Position numbers and translations under genes: made by a program | Part shown: positions 20,901 to 30,712 of the stretch, piece by piece | Layout of the letters: each line of letters opens with the position of its first letter | Numbering within the stretch: the stretch's first letter is position 1 | Source: Cyanophora paradoxa | Taxonomy: Eukaryota > Glaucocystophyceae > Cyanophorales > Cyanophoraceae | Assembly (NCBI GenBank): GCA_004431415.1 | Contig: QPMI01000453.1 | Location: 434,001-498,000, forward strand | Direction of reading: 5' to 3' | Length of the DNA: 64,000 bases | Notes under the pieces: generated by a model | What the model saw: the letters and a program-made list of their open reading frames with translations, nothing else | Databases searched by the model: none | What the model was told of the DNA's origin: nothing

Positions 20901-22307
20901 GGCGGAGAGTAGCTCGGCTCTGGCGGCGGCGTGGGAGGCGCCCCTCGTCCTCCGCGAGCGCGCCTCGGGCCTCTTCGCCCGCGTCACGCTCTCCTGCGGG
21001 CCCCGCGCCCTCGCGTACCCCCCCGTCGACTGGTCCTCCCCCCGCCTCGCGATGAACCGCCTGCCCCCCGGCGCCCCGTGCGCCTTCTGATCGAAATTTG
21101 ATCTCGCTTCTTCCTTTCCCGTCTGACTTTCACTCTTCCTCGCAGGCGAGCGGCCCTGGCGCCGGCGCTGCTCAAGTCGGCGCTGCAGAAGAACGTTCGC
21201 CTCTGCCGGCCGGGCCCGGCCGTCCGCGTCGCCCTGCACCTCATGCGCCTTAGCTTCCCCGACTTCGTTCGCCGCCTCGCGATCGTCGTGATCGAGGACG
21301 CGCTCCTGCACCCCGCCCTCCCGTTCCTCGCCTGGCTCCTGGGAGCCTCCGCCAAGGGCCTCCCCGCCCCGACCCGGCCCCAGGTACCCCCCTCCCGGCC
21401 GCGCTGTGTACCCCCCTCCGCAACGTTCGACTATTCAAATCGGAGCGCAGGCGGAGGCGCTCCTCGCCGTCGTTCACGATATCGCTTCGGTACCCGTCCG
21501 CGATCCGCCCCCATACGACCGGCCCCTCGTGCGCCCGTACCCCTTCCTCCGATCCGATTCGATCTGATCTGATCTAAACCCATCTGATTTGATCTGACCG
21601 GCCCCGCCACGCCAAACAGCCGCCGCCTACGCCCGGCGAGATAGACGCGGCGCTGGGGCCCGAGCAGGCGTCCACAGTGAAGGCGCTCCTCGTCCGCGCA
21701 GCCTTCGGCGGCATGCGAGGCGACGTCGCCATGCTAGGCTCGTCCGCCCGCATCTGGCTGGAGCGCTTCTCCGGCTCTTCTTCGTCGGCCCCGCCCGCCC
21801 CGAACCCCGCGGGGTGGGCCGGCTTCCTTCGGGAGACCTACGCCTCCCTGCCCGGCCCGGCGCCGCCCCTCGAGGAGGTGGGACCCCTCCAGCCCGACGA
21901 CGTACCCCTCTCCTCCGTCGACCACCACTGCTCCTCCATCGCGCGTACCCCCCCGCCGCCCTTCCCCCGGCCCGCCGCGCCTGATTCCCCGGCCCGCAGT
22001 TGACCGAGCTGCTGGCCCCGGGTACCGAGAGCCGCCGCGTCCTCGTCGACGGATTCGCCCTCCCGGTACTCACGTACCCCCCGCCTGTCCCCCCCCCTAA
22101 AACCGAACCCAGACGAGCTCGCTGCGGGACGACCTGGGTACGGCCGTCTGGCAGCACCGCTCCAGCACGAGCCGCAAGCGGCGCCTGGACGGGGTACAGG
22201 ATAATAACGGGGGCGGGGGGGATCCACGCCTGGCTGCGCTCTACAAAGCGGCCGCGCCCTTTCTTGACGCGTTTTCCTCGAAGTACCTCCGCTCCCGATT
22301 CCGCTAG
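14974..22307 (+). CDS. PHD/extended-PHD, UBZ-like zinc finger and BRC-repeat protein with an unrecognised C-terminal domain
   Basis: Predicted nuclear chromatin and recombination protein. Exons join in phase: 14974-15392, 15452-15575, 15644-17540, 17598-17809, 17868-18276, 18340-18450, 18520-20435, 20541-21077, 21146-21383, 21451-21489, 21620-about 21946, 22000-22065, 22113-22307. Exons 1-2 encode a PHD finger (CSCCLGEADEP...CESC), a zinc knuckle (CALCGRSSAKLAC) and an extended PHD (CAVCQRRG...HVSCIVEQG...FCPAHDP), the PZP layout of histone-H3 readers. A basic/acidic low-complexity linker leads to a CCHH UBZ-like finger (CPICGRSTHVSLLAFHVNDH, near 16900) and HPFFLGK. Exon 7 has ten BRC-like repeats, then FRPFKPPRQTP; exon 8 starts with a coiled coil. 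The last 400 residues (WxxP...RRLAIVVIEDALLHP...GGMRGDVAML...VDHHC) match nothing I can name. One-base frame breaks occur near 15990, 16660 and inside the repeats, and the exon 11 donor is ambiguous. The single-gene model is inferred from continuous splice phases; two or more genes remain possible. Confidence 0.65.
18186..18519 (+). repeat. Tandem duplication of an exon end plus intron in the PHD/BRC gene
   Basis: Exon 5 ends with SPPYDSGADPQ and exon 6 ends with DPPYDAGADPQ, each preceded by GEEFV or GEGFV and followed by a phase-1 intron. The two introns (18277-18339 and 18451-18519) share their starts (about 20 bp beginning ggcgaggcggccg) and similar ends. An exon-intron unit of about 170 bp was duplicated and both copies appear to be used. 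Confidence 0.8.
18591..19830 (+). repeat. Ten tandem 43-residue BRC-like repeats
   Basis: Units start (TTCGGCGG) at 18591, 18720, 18849, 18980, 19108, 19232, 19361, 19487, 19616 and 19744; the basic period is 129 bp. Each encodes FGGFQTCTGRAVGPSAAAL, fitting the BRC consensus FxTxxGxxVxxSxxAL, then Ala-rich AAAAAG and an acidic TADEEE. The last unit continues RAAFDE, close to the LFDE motif that docks on RAD51 in BRCA2. The first Ala of the canonical FxxA motif is Cys here. Units differ by single missing G or C bases in runs, so the frame moves 0,0,0,2,1,2,2,2,2,1 (start position modulo 3), although the peptide is conserved in every copy. Confidence 0.8.
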
Positions 22308-22682
22308 TACCTCAAGACCCCCGATCCCCATCCTTGATAACCAGACCCAGAAACCGACCAGGTAGCTCTAGTTTTCAGAAGTAGCTTTCAGCTGTAGTTT
22401 CTTTTTCGAACAGGACAGAACAGAAAGGGACGCGCGCGGCGGGCTCCCAGCCGGAGCTAGAGAAAGAGAGGGCGCGCGCCCCGAATGCCGAAGGCCGAAG
22501 CCGATCCTATGGCTAAACTACGCCGGAGTTGGAGCCTTATATATGGCCCGCCCGCCCCCTCGCTTGGCTGAGCCGCTACTACTTGGCGGAGGTGGCTCTT
22601 GAGTCGGAGCCTCCTGGCCGTGGTCCGCCCCTCGCTTGGCTGAGCCGCTACGCTTTTTATAAGCTGAACCCGCCCGCCGGCC
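22308..22682. other. Convergent 3' spacer between the BRC gene and the SET gene
   Basis: It holds no gene. A segment of about 45 bp (ctcgcttggctgagccgcta) occurs at about 22559-22580 and 22631-22652. The last codons of the SET gene (tacttggcggaggtggc on the + strand, true copy at 22684-22700) have a decoy copy at about 22579-22596. The SET 3' end has therefore been partly duplicated downstream of its stop. Confidence 0.75.
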
Positions 22683-25006
22683 CTACTTGGCGGAGGTGGC
22701 GTTGGAGTTGAGGAAGCCGCGGCAGCGGGCGCTCCCGCACAGGCACTTCTGCCGCACCATCCCCGGCAGCGGGTCCGTCTGCCGTGCCCCCCGAAGTCAG
22801 CCGGCTCCTGTGCGGAGGGGCGGGGGCGGGGGCGGGGACGGGGGCGGGGGCGGGGGCTCCGATCCTAGCTAGTTCGCTAGATAGCAAGGCGAAGGCAGAG
22901 TTAGCTAGCTAGCTCCGATCCTTCGGGGCGGGGGCGGGGGCGGGGGCGGGGGCGGGGCGCGCCTGGTAGTCGTAGGTGGGCCCTCTATTGGCGCCCTTGC
23001 GCCTCTTTGGCTCTATTATCGGCTTTCTATCATCTGTTACGGCTCCTATTCTCGGCTCCATTCTTATCGTTATCGTCACCTGGTAGTCGTAGGTGAGCTC
23101 CTCGCCCGGGGCGATGTCGCGCAGCGCGAAGATGCCGACGCGCTCCTCCGACCCCACCGTCCACTGCGAACAAAGCCAGCCTTGAGAGGCCGGGCGGGCG
23201 GGGAGGGGCGGGGCGGGGCGGGGCGGGGCGGGGCGGGGCGGGGCGGGGCGGGGCGGGGCGGCGGGGCGGGGCGGCGGGGCGGGGCGGGGCGGGGCGGGGC
23301 GGGGCGGGGCGGGGCGGGGCGGGGCGGCGGGGCGGGGCGGCGGGGCGGGGCGGGGCGGGCGGGCCTCCGACGGGGCGAGCACACTAGGCGGGCCTTCGAG
23401 GCCGGGCGGGCCTTGGGAGACCGGGCGAGGCGGGCCGGGCGGGGCGGGGCGGGGCGGACCTTGCGGGTGACGCAGTTCGGGTCGCACGAGTGGTTCAGGA
23501 AGCGCGCATACGTCGCGCGCGGGCCTGTGCAAGAGAGGGTAAGATAGATGAAATTTGAATCATAGGGAGAATAGATAGGGGCGCACCGGCGTCGATGATG
23601 TAGGGCCCGTTGAGGCGCATGAAGTAGTACGCGGCGCCCTCCTCCGACTCCTCCGCCCGCCGCTGCGAGGCGAATCGAATCGAATCGAGAATCGAATCCC
23701 GCGCGCTCTAATCCGCCCCCCTCTAGAATCGAATCCCGCCCCGCGCACCGCCATCTCCTCCTCGTCGATGATCTCGCCGGCATACTCCACGACGAAGCCC
23801 CCCGCGGGGATCGCCTCCGCCGCCCGCGCGCCCCAGCCCCGCTCCCGCGTGTGGAACACCTCCACCTGAAGGCACGGGGTGCGTGAGTGAGTGAGTGAGC
23901 GCCCGCTTGCAGGGAAAGGAGGAGCTCTTAGAGCGGAGATGCGGGCGGGGCGGGCGGCAGAGGAAGGAGTGAGAGAGCGCGCGGCGCCAAGCGGGCCGTC
24001 GTCTATTTATAGCGGGCCGGGGATCTCTGATGGGAGGAGGAGGCTCGAGCTTAGCGCGCGCGCGCGCACGCGGGCGGACGGACCTTCGCGTACTGACAGC
24101 GCTGGAACCGCTGGTTCGTGCAGGCGTCGCCGTGCCGGCAGTGGCCCTTCACGCACTCCTGAAGCATTCCCCTGCACCTAGATTTGAAACAGAGGGGCGG
24201 GGGCGGGGGCGGAGGGGGAGGGGGGGTACCGGTTCTCGCAGGCCTCGCCGCAGGCGCCCGGGCGGCCGTCGCCGGGCCTGCACTCGCAGTCCGGAATCTC
24301 GTCCTTCGGGAGCGGAGCGGGCGCCGGGACCGTGTAGAAGTCTGAGGCGGGCCGAGGGGCGCCCGAGATGAGCAGGGGCGGAGCGGAGCGGAGCGGCGAG
24401 GGATCGGTATCGGCGCTCGATAGAGAGAGAGAATGAGCGGCGCGCACTCTTCGTGATGACCTTGTACTTCGGGGGCGGGACGCCGCGCTCCTTCACGACG
24501 ACGCCCCGCGCGCGCTTTGCCGCCGTGTCGAAGAGCTCGTCCCCGTACGCGCACTCCGCTTTCCGCTTCGCGCTGCGCGTTTCGTCGCCGGGGTCAATCG
24601 AGGGAAGGCGCGCCGCCGGCCGGAGGCAAGCGCACCTCGCCGCCCCGCTCGACGATGATGAAGTCTGGCGCGGATCGTTAGCTAGGTCAGTGGAAACTAC
24701 AGCTTCAGAGTGCTCGTGCCTGTGCGACTGCTTTGGAAGGGTGCGCCGGCGGGCAGCTCGCCGGTTCGTGCTTCGCGCCATCGGCGGCCCGCGGTCTCCG
24801 GACGCGCACGAAGCTGTGCATGCTCGTCTGCTTGTCCGCTTTCGGTGCCTGCTTCGACTCTGCCGATCGCTTCGCCTGCGCGCGCCTCGCGTGAGGACGG
24901 AAACGGGGACCGCGAGGCGCGAGGGGACCGAGCGCGCCTTAGCGGCGGGGGCGGGCGCCCCGGACTCGTCGGTCTTCGTCGCAGCTGCTGTCCTCCTCTT
25001 CGACAT
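22683..25006 (-). CDS. SET2/SETD2-type histone H3 lysine-36 methyltransferase
   Basis: Transfers methyl groups from S-adenosylmethionine to histone lysine, most likely H3K36 by family. Domains in order from the N-terminus: a basic, disordered leader (ATG at 25006-25004, MSKRRTAAATKTD); an AWS zinc-binding region split over two exons (CECRPGDGRPGACGEACENR near 24250, then CVKGHCRHGDACTNQRFQRC near 24110-24160); the SET domain (RGWGARAAEAIPAGGFVVEY at about 23800-23860; ARFLNHSCDPNC near 23480; ERVGIFALRDIAPGEELTYD near 23100), containing the NHSC substrate/cofactor motif and the ELTYDY catalytic Tyr; and a post-SET CxCxxxxC cluster (CLCGSARC) ending NATSAK. AWS plus FQRCQYAKVEVF closely follows SETD2/Set2. 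No SRI (RNA polymerase II binding) domain follows, since the stop comes directly after post-SET. There are six or more introns, one filled with (GGGGC)n. It is divergent from eL28. Confidence 0.92.
23203..23365. repeat. (GGGGC)n array in a SET-gene intron
   Basis: About 160 bp of GGGGC units with periodic GGC insertions that divide it into two near-identical halves. It lies between the exons carrying NHSC and the exon ending LTYDYQ, and matches the unit found in the TOR intron at 5154-5230. Confidence 0.95.
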
Positions 25007-25153
25007 GCTGATCTGTGGGGCGGAAAACCAGCAGTTGCGAACGGCTGTTTTGCTCTTCGTGTACCCCGCTGAGTGCGGCAGTCGTACCCGGTGCGCAGCC
25101 ATCGCGAACGCGCTCGACGAAGGGAGGCTGATCGGACGCAGGAACTAGCAATC
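25007..25153. promoter_or_regulatory. 147-bp divergent promoter region of the SET gene and eL28
   Basis: Only 147 bp separate the two start codons, so the transcription signals for a histone methyltransferase and a ribosomal protein must overlap. No TATA box was seen. Inference from position. Confidence 0.5.
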
Positions 25154-25727
25154 ATGAGCGCTGATCTCGTCTGGTCGATCATTCGCGGCGGCAACTCGTT
25201 CCTCGTTAAGGCGAGCACCCGTGGGCCTGCAGCGCAGCCGTAGCGCTAGCTTTTAGTAGCTTAGAAGGCCGCGCACACGGGCACGAGCCCCGTGCTCTAG
25301 GAGCCGCGCCCGCCCATCCCGATCTCCACGCCCCGCTCCGCTGACAGCGCTCGCGCAGCGGAACGGGTTCGCCCTTTCTTCGGAGTCTGGCAACCTCCGC
25401 AACATCCACAGCTTCAAGTACTCGGGCGTCGCCAACCGCGGCGTCGTCGCTGTCGATGCTGATGCCAAGACCGGCGAGGTTCTCCTCAAGGTGAAGAAGA
25501 CCTCCGGCTCGGCGCACAAGAAGCCCGCCTCGGCGTTCGCGAAGATCGCCCTGAAGAAGAAGAACTTCCGCAAGAACGCCGCCGCCGTGGCCAAGAACGC
25601 CGCTGCCATCCGCCCCGACCTTAAGGCGGCCGCCCTCGCCCGCTTCAGCGCCATCTCCAAGAGCAAGAAGGCGTCCGGCGTCGCGAAGAAGACCCGCACC
25701 CGCCGCGGCGTGAAGAAGACCGCGTAA
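25154..25727 (+). CDS. RPL28: 60S ribosomal protein eL28
   Basis: A structural protein of the large ribosomal subunit. Two exons, 25154-25220 and 25348-25727, joined across a 127-bp GT-AG intron, give 148 residues; the family is about 137-145. The start MSADLVWSIIRGGNSFLVK matches the eL28 N-terminus (MxxxLxWxIxRxxNxFLxK). The second exon carries ESGNLRNIHSFKYSGVANR, the conserved NLxNxxSxKYSGLAN segment, and RPDLKAAALARFSAISKSKK near the end, as in plant and animal eL28. The C-terminus is very basic. Codon use is strongly C-ending, typical of a highly expressed gene. The start is fixed by the alignment and by the short divergent spacer. Confidence 0.95.
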
Positions 25728-26596
25728 ATGCTGGTTGTCTCGGCACCCAGTTGGTCGCGCTCATTCCAACTCCTTTCTTACGCTATGTTCCGGTGAATCA
25801 ACGTCTTGTTCTCTCGAAGCGCTCGCGACGTTGCCGGCTCGTGGAGAGCGGGGGCGGGGGCGAGAGCGGGAGCGTGGGGCCCTTCCTTCTGGCGACCGGC
25901 CCGAACCTTCGCGGCCGGCCGCACGGGCTCCCTCCACCGTCTACGCACCTCTGCAGTGTCCTTTCTTTCCTTTTAGCAATGGGTGGGACGAGTGGATAGC
26001 TTCTCCGGGCCTGGGCCGGGCGGCGGGGCTGTCCTAACCCTAGTGTTGGGGGCGCCTGCGCTGGCCGCAGTGGCCATGGGGACCCGGCTGCGGGCCCACC
26101 GGGCCGCGGGTCCTGGGTACATAGGCATGCGCATGGCCCGTGTAAAATGGAGATCTAAAGCTCGAGACCTGGCCGGTCGCCGGGTCGGCGCCGGCGCCGC
26201 GGCCCGCGGGCCGGGCCGGGCAAGCTTTAGGATCCGCCGTCCGATGATCGGATGCACGTCCGCAACTTGGCAAGGCTCATGGTCGGCCATGTGAATTGCG
26301 CATGTTGTTTTAATAAACAGATACCGTGTGCAAGTTAGTATACGTAGTACGCTTCTGCGCTGCTACCCTTCTCTACGTGAAAAGCGCGAGCTGCTACATT
26401 AAAATCGCGGTCGAGCCGCGCACATAAAACGTACGTAAGAGCAATAGAACGGATCAAAAAAGGCAATAGACGACAATACTGGGCCGCCGGGTGCGAGCGG
26501 GCCGGAGTCTCCCTGTACAAGAGAACGGGAGGGAGGAAGAGAGAGAGAGAGAGAAGAGAGAGTTGGCGTAGTGCGGCGGGGCGCGGCGTGGAGGCT
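25728..26596. other. Spacer after eL28
   Basis: Convergent region between the eL28 stop and the stop of the WW/IQ gene. It contains a (GA)n tract at about 26535-26562 and no open frame that looks coding; a 105-codon minus-strand frame at 25973-26290 has no recognisable domain. Confidence 0.6.
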
Positions 26597-29500
26597 TTAA
26601 ACCGAGGTGGTGAGGGGCGGGTGCGGGATGGGGTGGCGCCCGGCCTTGGCGGCGGGGAGGGCCGGGAGGAGGGCGGAGGGGGGGCCCTTGAAGGAATTGA
26701 TCTTGGGGGGCTGGGGCCCCCGCTTCTGCTTCGGCGCTAGCGCGGCGCCCATGGCCGTCAACGAGGTCCCGGAATTGGGCGCCGCCGGCCCCGCGGCCGG
26801 CTGCGGCGGCGGCGGAACAGGCCGCCGCGACATCGGCTTGACTGAGCGCTTCGAGGCGAGGGGCGCGTGCCCGTAGTACATCCCGCCGCCGGGGTACTGC
26901 AAAATGCGGCGGATCAGGCTATAGCTCTCGCGCGGCTGCGCCGGGGAGGGGAGGGTAGGGGAGGGGAGGGGAAAGCACAAATCAGAGCGGGCCGCTGGGG
27001 TCGGGCTCCCAGCAGGGCGGTAGACTAGGCTAGCTAGCTAGCGTGTACCCCCCCCCCCAAAAAAAAAGGCGGAAAACGTACCCCGGAGAAGACGTAGTCG
27101 GAGCGGAAGGGGTAGTCGACGTCGGCGGTCCGGACGAGCACGTCTCCCGGCCCGTTGTTCACGGAGAGGAGGCGGGGGGGCGAGCCGCGCCACATGTCCT
27201 CCTCGTCCATGAAGACGTGCGGCCCGATGTTCCCGCTGCTGTGTTGTAAGAAGATATATAGGAGATTTCTATGTAAGAAATAGGTAGAAAGGGCGCACTT
27301 GTTCAGGTAGTAGGTTATGGTGGAGACGCCCTCCCCCGTCTCCGTGTGGCTCATCTTGCGGGGCGGGGCCTGCATCTGCTGCGACTCGGAGACGGGCGGG
27401 AGGAGCTGCTGCTGCGACTGGGACTGGGCCATCGGCCCGGGCCCGTGCGCCCCCGAGTTCCACGCGTTCCTCGCCAGAACTCCCTGTACCCGTCCTTCCG
27501 AGCCGTCCGGGCTCGGCGGCGCCGAGTTGACGACGCTGGCGAGCTCCCGTACCCCCATGACGCCCGTTAGGTGCCGCTCGTCCAGTAAGCGCTCAACGGA
27601 CTCCTCCGCGGCGCTGATGCTGGAGGACGTCCGCCGCATCGACCGGTCGCGCGGGAGGCCGTTCACGATCACGGCGGCCGTAGCCGTACCCCCCCCGGCC
27701 GCCGAGCCGCGCGAGTGCGGCCTGCTGCTGCCCCCGAAGCTCGGCGGCTTGGACGGCGGCTTGGGCTCCCCCTCGTTTACGACGGTGTACATGGAGCCCT
27801 CGGCTAGCGCCCGAGTCGCCGCCGTGCGCTCCTCGGCGAGCCGCCTGTCCCGAGCCTCCGCGTACTCGCGCCAGGCACCCTGGATCGCCCGCGCCGAGGC
27901 CTGCATGCGGATGGCGCCGACGGTGATGCGGAAGCGCCGCAGGGCCGACCGCGCCGCGTACGCGCGCCACGCCGCCTGCATGAGCACCGAGGCGCCCTTC
28001 GGGCCCGATCGCTCCGCCCGCAGCCGCAGCTTCCGCAGCTGCGCGATCGATCAGACACGAGAGCAGGAGCGGGGCGAGGGCGAGCGCGGCGGCGGCGGCG
28101 GCGCTGCTGACCCGGTTGCGCGCGATGCGGCGCCGGACGGCGCTCTGCATCGTGACGACCTTGGCGACGCGGGAGCCGTCGGCCCGCATGACGTCCAGCA
28201 TCGCCTCGCGGTGCCGCTGCAGCGCGCGCCGCGCGAGCCGCCGCCGCACCGCCGCCTGGACCTTGGCCGCGCACGCGCTGAGGTGCTGGTACCGCAGGCG
28301 CGCGTGCTCCATCTTCGCCGCGTGCCGCCGCTGCACCGCCTGCAGCTTCGTGGCCGCCTTGAAGCGACGCGCCCGGTCCGACCGGTCCGCGTGGTCCTTC
28401 TTCAGCCGCCTCCGCTCCTCCCGCGCGAGGGCCGCGAGCCACGCGGCCCGCACCGTCGCCGCCGCCGCCCGCCGGTTGTTCGCCGCCGTCTTCGCCCTCT
28501 CCAGCTTCGAGATGCGCGCCTCCTCCAGCCCGTCCCGCTTCTCGACCACCGCGAGGCGCCGCCTGTAGACGGCCTGGATCGTCCGCGCGGCGCCGTACAC
28601 GAGCAGCGCGCGCCGCTGCTCCTCGGCCCGCCGCTCCGCCGCGTCCTGGAACTCCTTGGCGCGGTCGTCTGACTGCCAGACCGCCGCGTCCGCGCACTCC
28701 AGCACGAGCGCCGAGCAGATCGGCCACGCCTCGTCCCGCCGCCCCGTCCGCCGCTCCGCCAGCCGCTTCCGCGCGATGCGCCGCCTGCAGACCGCCTGGA
28801 TCGGCCGCGCCGCCGCGTCGCCCTTGCGCTTCTGCTCGGCCAGCTGCTCGACGTAGAGCTTCTGCGCCAGGGCCGCCTCCGCGAGTACGCGCGCCGCCTC
28901 CTCCTCCGCCGCCTTCTTCGCGGCGCGGGCGACCTTGGCCAGGATCCGCGTCCGGTAGCGCCGGACGACTGCCTGGACCTTGACCGCCGCCGCGTAGCGC
29001 GGGGTCTTGCGGAGCAGCTCCCAGTACTGTCTCCGCGCGCGGTGCATGCGGAAGGCGCACTGGATCGCCGTCGAGTTGGCGCGCCCGCGCGTGTCCAGCG
29101 TGACCCGCCGCTCCGTGCGCGCCTTGCCGGCCTTGAAGACCGCAGCGATCGCCGTCGCGCTCTTGCGAGCCACCTCGTCCTGTAGGCGAGCGAGGCGTAA
29201 GCTTCCTGGCTGGCTAAGATAGATAGGGCGGGGTGGGCGGGCGGGCGGGCGCACGGATGGGTCGAAGCGGGAGGTGTCCGAAGCGAAGTCGTGGCTGTAC
29301 TTCAGGTTGCGGAGCGTGCGCATCTCGACCCAGTAGGTCTCGTCGGCGGGGTGCGGCCGGCTCCGTTCCCGCGCGATCTCCTGCCGGAAGAAGCCGTCCC
29401 CGGGGTGCTCCCTCCCACACGCGCCCGAGTCCCGGTTGTCTGCGCCCCGCCGGCGTCGATAAGCCGGCCCAAGCAAGTCTAAGAAGCCAGGCTGGCTGGC

Positions 29501-30375
29501 TGGATCGGGCGCGGGCGCACAGAAGTAGGCCTCGCCGTCGATGTCGCGCAGCTCGAGCCACTGCTGCGGGATTCCAGCGAGCACCGAATCCCGTACGATC
29601 CGCGCGAGGTACGGCTCCTTCTTGAGATCCACCTGCGCGCGCGCGCGTCGCGCTTGCGTCGGCGCGCGCGCGGAGGCGGCGCCTGCGCGGCGTACCGACA
29701 GGTAGAGGCCCATCTGGACCACGTCGCTCATACGGAGGGGGCCCACCTCCCGCGGCTGCCGCGGCGCGCTCAGCGAGCGCGCGGCCCATCTGCGGCGCTG
29801 CGCAGGCGGCGCGGCGGAGCGCACGAGGAACACGTCCGCGTCGCTTTTGGGCGGCTGCGGCACGACGGAGTTCCGCTTCTTCTTACTTGCCCCAGCCGTG
29901 GATCCCGTCGTGTTCGTCAGCGCGCCCTGCTCTCGAGCGAAGCGGACGCCCTCCAGCTTCCGCAGCGTCGTCAGAATGGTCCTGTACTTCGCCTCGACTG
30001 GACTTTCGAATGTCGACTCGTCGGTCCGCTCATGGTAGAAGTACACGACGTTGTCCGCCGTCTTATGTTCGGACCAGCCAGCTGCGCAGGTGCGGGCGCG
30101 CTGGCGTCGGCGCCAGAGCTCGATCCTATCCTGATCCTCAACCGGAAACCCGCACCTGGAAGCGGCTCGCTGAGCGCCTCGTCCGCGATCCACATGAGAT
30201 TCTTCTCCCTGAGAGGGTCGATACCGAGGATCTGGGCGAAATCCGCCAGGGCCTGCGCCCCGGGCGTCAAACGGGCAACGTGACCGGCCGAGATGAGCTT
30301 GCAAGTGCGACATCGAGGGTCGGCGGCAGGCCCTGGGGCTTTGCCAGGCCTGCTCAAATGTACGTCAGAGCTCAC
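26597..30375 (-). CDS. CEP164-like WW-domain protein with about ten IQ motifs
   Basis: Probably a centriole, basal-body or cytoskeletal calmodulin-binding scaffold. The first exon (ATG at 30375) has LADFAQILGIDPLREKNLMW followed by EALSEPLP; after an intron comes AGWSEHKTADNVVYFYHERT ending FESP. This helix-plus-WW arrangement is that of CEP164 (IDPxxExxLMWLAREG...PLP...W...YYFN...P). The second signature Trp is Phe here. Two weaker WW-like units follow: QQWLELRDIDGEAYFC near 29530-29570 and YWVEMRTLRNLKYSHDFASD near 29270-29340. A long exon (about 28050-29200) encodes a helical arm with IQ motifs such as VKVQAVVRRYRTRILA, RPIQAVCRRRIARKR, AKVQAAVRRRLARRA and RAIQGAWREYAEARDR, each able to bind calmodulin or myosin-type light chains. 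The C-terminal 350 residues are Pro/Ser-rich without a known domain, ending HPPLTTSV. The WW/IQ assignment is firm; centriolar function is inference. Confidence 0.8.
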
Positions 30376-30712
30376 CAGAGATGGATCGGACTCATGAGTT
30401 GCAAGAGGGCGCAGGTTGGCATTGGATTGCGCTGCGGTTCCGAGCGATCAGGCCTGGCGTGCGTGGACGAACGCAATGAACGCACGACGGGGGACTAGGC
30501 TGTCGACCGCAAAGACTTCGGTTGACTCCGACGGGGAGGGCCGAACAACGCGCCGGCTATTCGGCCTGGCCGTGTCGGGTGGGGAAAGCATTGCTGCTCC
30601 CCAGATGAGCCCTCAGGCTGCGGCTCTGCCCGCCCGGTCCCGAATCTGAGCCGCTCCGAATTGGCCACCACCCCGGGATTTAGCGTGGCCCGGGTACAGC
30701 CAAACAACACCG
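30376..30712. promoter_or_regulatory. Divergent promoter region of the WW/IQ and J-domain genes
   Basis: 337 bp between oppositely directed start codons. No specific motif was recognised; promoter role inferred. Confidence 0.45.

Noticed and set aside
14974-22307. Calling the BRC-repeat gene BRCA2
   Set aside because: No helical domain, OB folds or tower domain could be found; only the BRC-like repeats and a short FKPP-like motif are shared, so the name would mislead.
25973-26290. 105-codon minus-strand frame after eL28
   Set aside because: No domain, no splice context and overlaps a 3' spacer; composition is explained by high GC.
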